A stretch of DNA of 6,685 nucleotides, taken from positions 9,615 to 16,299 of the forward strand of contig DGEF01000102.1 of assembly GCA_002385805.1 (NCBI GenBank), read 5' to 3'. Source of the DNA: Peptococcaceae bacterium UBA3933. GTDB taxonomy: Bacteria; Bacillota; Peptococcia; Peptococcales; BICA1-8. The notes beneath the pieces are model-generated. The model ran no database searches. It was not told the origin of the DNA and saw only the letters and a list, made by a program, of their open reading frames with translations. The translations under genes were made by a program, and so were the position numbers. Shown here piece after piece: positions 5,916 to 6,685 of the stretch (the first letter of the stretch is position 1; each line of letters starts with the position of its first letter).

Positions 5916-6038
5916 CATTAAAAAAAATCTTCCCTTTTTTGTTGGTAACTGTTAAGATATTGCAGGGAAAATATTAATGGCTAATTAGGTGTAGAATATA
6001 GATGTGTGTCTAATTGATAGATATGGAGGTAATGGTTT
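5916..6038 (+). promoter_or_regulatory. Upstream region of the transketolase gene
   Basis: This AT-rich stretch has no recognisable gene. The best -10 candidate for the transketolase gene is TAGAAT at 5992-5997, but no good -35 is found 16-18 bp before it (AAATAT at 5969-5974), so the promoter may need an activator. The SD GGAGGT at 6025-6030 stands 8 nt before the ATG. From 5798 to 5885, on the other side of the Spo0A-like cluster, I see nothing beyond AT-rich sequence. Confidence 0.35.
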
Positions 6039-6685
6039 ATGGATGAGAAAACTGTTCACTTTCTTCAGGAGAAGGCTAAAATAATTCGTCGGCATATAAT
6101 AACCATGGTCGGTGCTGCCGGATCAGGTCATCCGGGTGGTTCTCTTTCTGCGGCAGATATTGTTACATATTTATATTTCAAAGAACTGAAAATAGACCCT
6201 GAAAACCCTCAATGGCCTGACAGAGACAGGTTTGTTTTATCTAAAGGTCATGGGGCTCCTGTTTTGTATGCAGCATTAGCTGAACGGGGTTTTTTCCCGG
6301 TAGCTGAATTGGTTAATCTAAGAAAAATAGGCTCACCTTTACAGGGACATCCTGATATGCTAAGAGTACCTGGCGTGGAAATGACTACAGGTTCATTGGG
6401 GACAGGCTTTTCTGCGGCCCTGGGTATGGCCCTGGCTGTTCGACTGGATCAGCGGAAGTCCCGGATTTATGTGCTTTTAGGTGATGGTGAGGTACAAGAA
6501 GGTCAAATCTGGGAAGCGGCTATGGCTGCAGCCCATTATAAACTGGATAATCTAACGGCTATTTTGGACTATAACGGTTTGCAAATTGATGGAGCGGTTT
6601 CAGAAGTTATGTCTGTGGAGCCATTAGCTGATAAATGGCGAGCTTTTGGGTGGGAAGTCCTGGAGACAGATGGGCATGATTTTAT
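6039..6685 (+). CDS. Transketolase, N-terminal (thiamine diphosphate-binding) subunit, partial
   Basis: The frame is open from the ATG at 6039 to the window edge, giving 215 complete codons; the 3' end is missing. Transketolase moves two-carbon ketol units between sugar phosphates in the non-oxidative pentose phosphate pathway using thiamine diphosphate (ThDP). Visible motifs are GSGHPGGSLS (residues 28-37, His31), SKGHG (68-72, His71), QGHPD (102-106) and the ThDP/Mg motif GDGE at 148-151 with Asn179 in DYNG. The start, with a short N-terminus and GSGHPGG near residue 28, is typical of the small N-terminal subunit of split transketolases (about 270-280 aa) in clostridia, which is usually followed by a C-terminal subunit gene. 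A full-length or DXP synthase-like enzyme is less likely. GGAGGT at 6025-6030 supports the start. Confidence 0.93.
   Translation, partial: MDEKTVHFLQEKAKIIRRHIITMVGAAGSGHPGGSLSAADIVTYLYFKELKIDPENPQWPDRDRFVLSKGHGAPVLYAALAERGFFPVAELVNLRKIGSPLQGHPDMLRVPGVEMTTGSLGTGFSAALGMALAVRLDQRKSRIYVLLGDGEVQEGQIWEAAMAAAHYKLDNLTAILDYNGLQIDGAVSEVMSVEPLADKWRAFGWEVLETDGHDF

Noticed and set aside
5925..5940. Oligo-A and oligo-T tracts as a terminator
   Set aside because: They can form only A-T pairs with no GC core, so they are not a credible terminator; more likely just AT-rich or bent promoter DNA.
1..6685. tRNA, rRNA, CRISPR array, transposase, phage genes or an undescribed multi-gene defence system
   Set aside because: I looked on both strands and saw no cloverleaf, direct-repeat array or integrase/transposase motifs; all long genes belong to well-known families.

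Overview
The window looks like a chromosomal segment of a low-to-medium-GC Bacillota, probably a spore-forming clostridial or Peptococcaceae-like lineage. The evidence is strong AGGAGG-type Shine-Dalgarno (SD) sites about 8 nt before starts, a long-form hibernation factor, a SecA of 832 aa with a C-terminal zinc motif, a split transketolase, and a perfect match to the Spo0A-box consensus in one spacer. The genus cannot be fixed from the sequence alone.

Layout. On the minus strand at the left lie two separate single-gene units: a cold-shock protein (82-279) and the ribosome hibernation factor hpf (409-945). Each has its own intrinsic terminator, and csp also has a clear sigma-A-like promoter. 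A spacer of about 290 bases separates hpf from the divergent plus-strand pair secA (1240-3738) and prfB (3756-4851). These two are 17 nt apart and almost certainly co-transcribed. prfB carries the classical in-frame UGA and is read only by a programmed +1 frameshift. A 90-base imperfect palindrome (4902-4991) sits between prfB and the convergent minus-strand gene for a lipoprotein lytic transglycosylase (5019-5672). That gene has a good promoter about 100 nt upstream, but a strong intrinsic-terminator hairpin lies between the promoter and its SD. The 366-base spacer from 5673 to 6038 also holds a cluster of Spo0A-box-like sequences. The window ends inside the N-terminal subunit of a split transketolase (6039 to beyond 6685).

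How the genes relate. Most of the window is housekeeping: mRNA chaperoning (Csp), ribosome hibernation (HPF), the Sec translocase motor (SecA), translation termination (RF2), peptidoglycan cleavage (lytic transglycosylase) and the non-oxidative pentose phosphate pathway (transketolase). The hpf, secA, prfB neighbourhood is a known Bacillota arrangement, but here hpf is inverted relative to secA.

No new multi-gene system is evident. The points worth a second look are regulatory or non-coding: the terminator in the transglycosylase leader, the Spo0A-like cluster, the dispersed-repeat-like palindrome, the hairpin at the predicted start of the csp mRNA, and the dyad in front of hpf.
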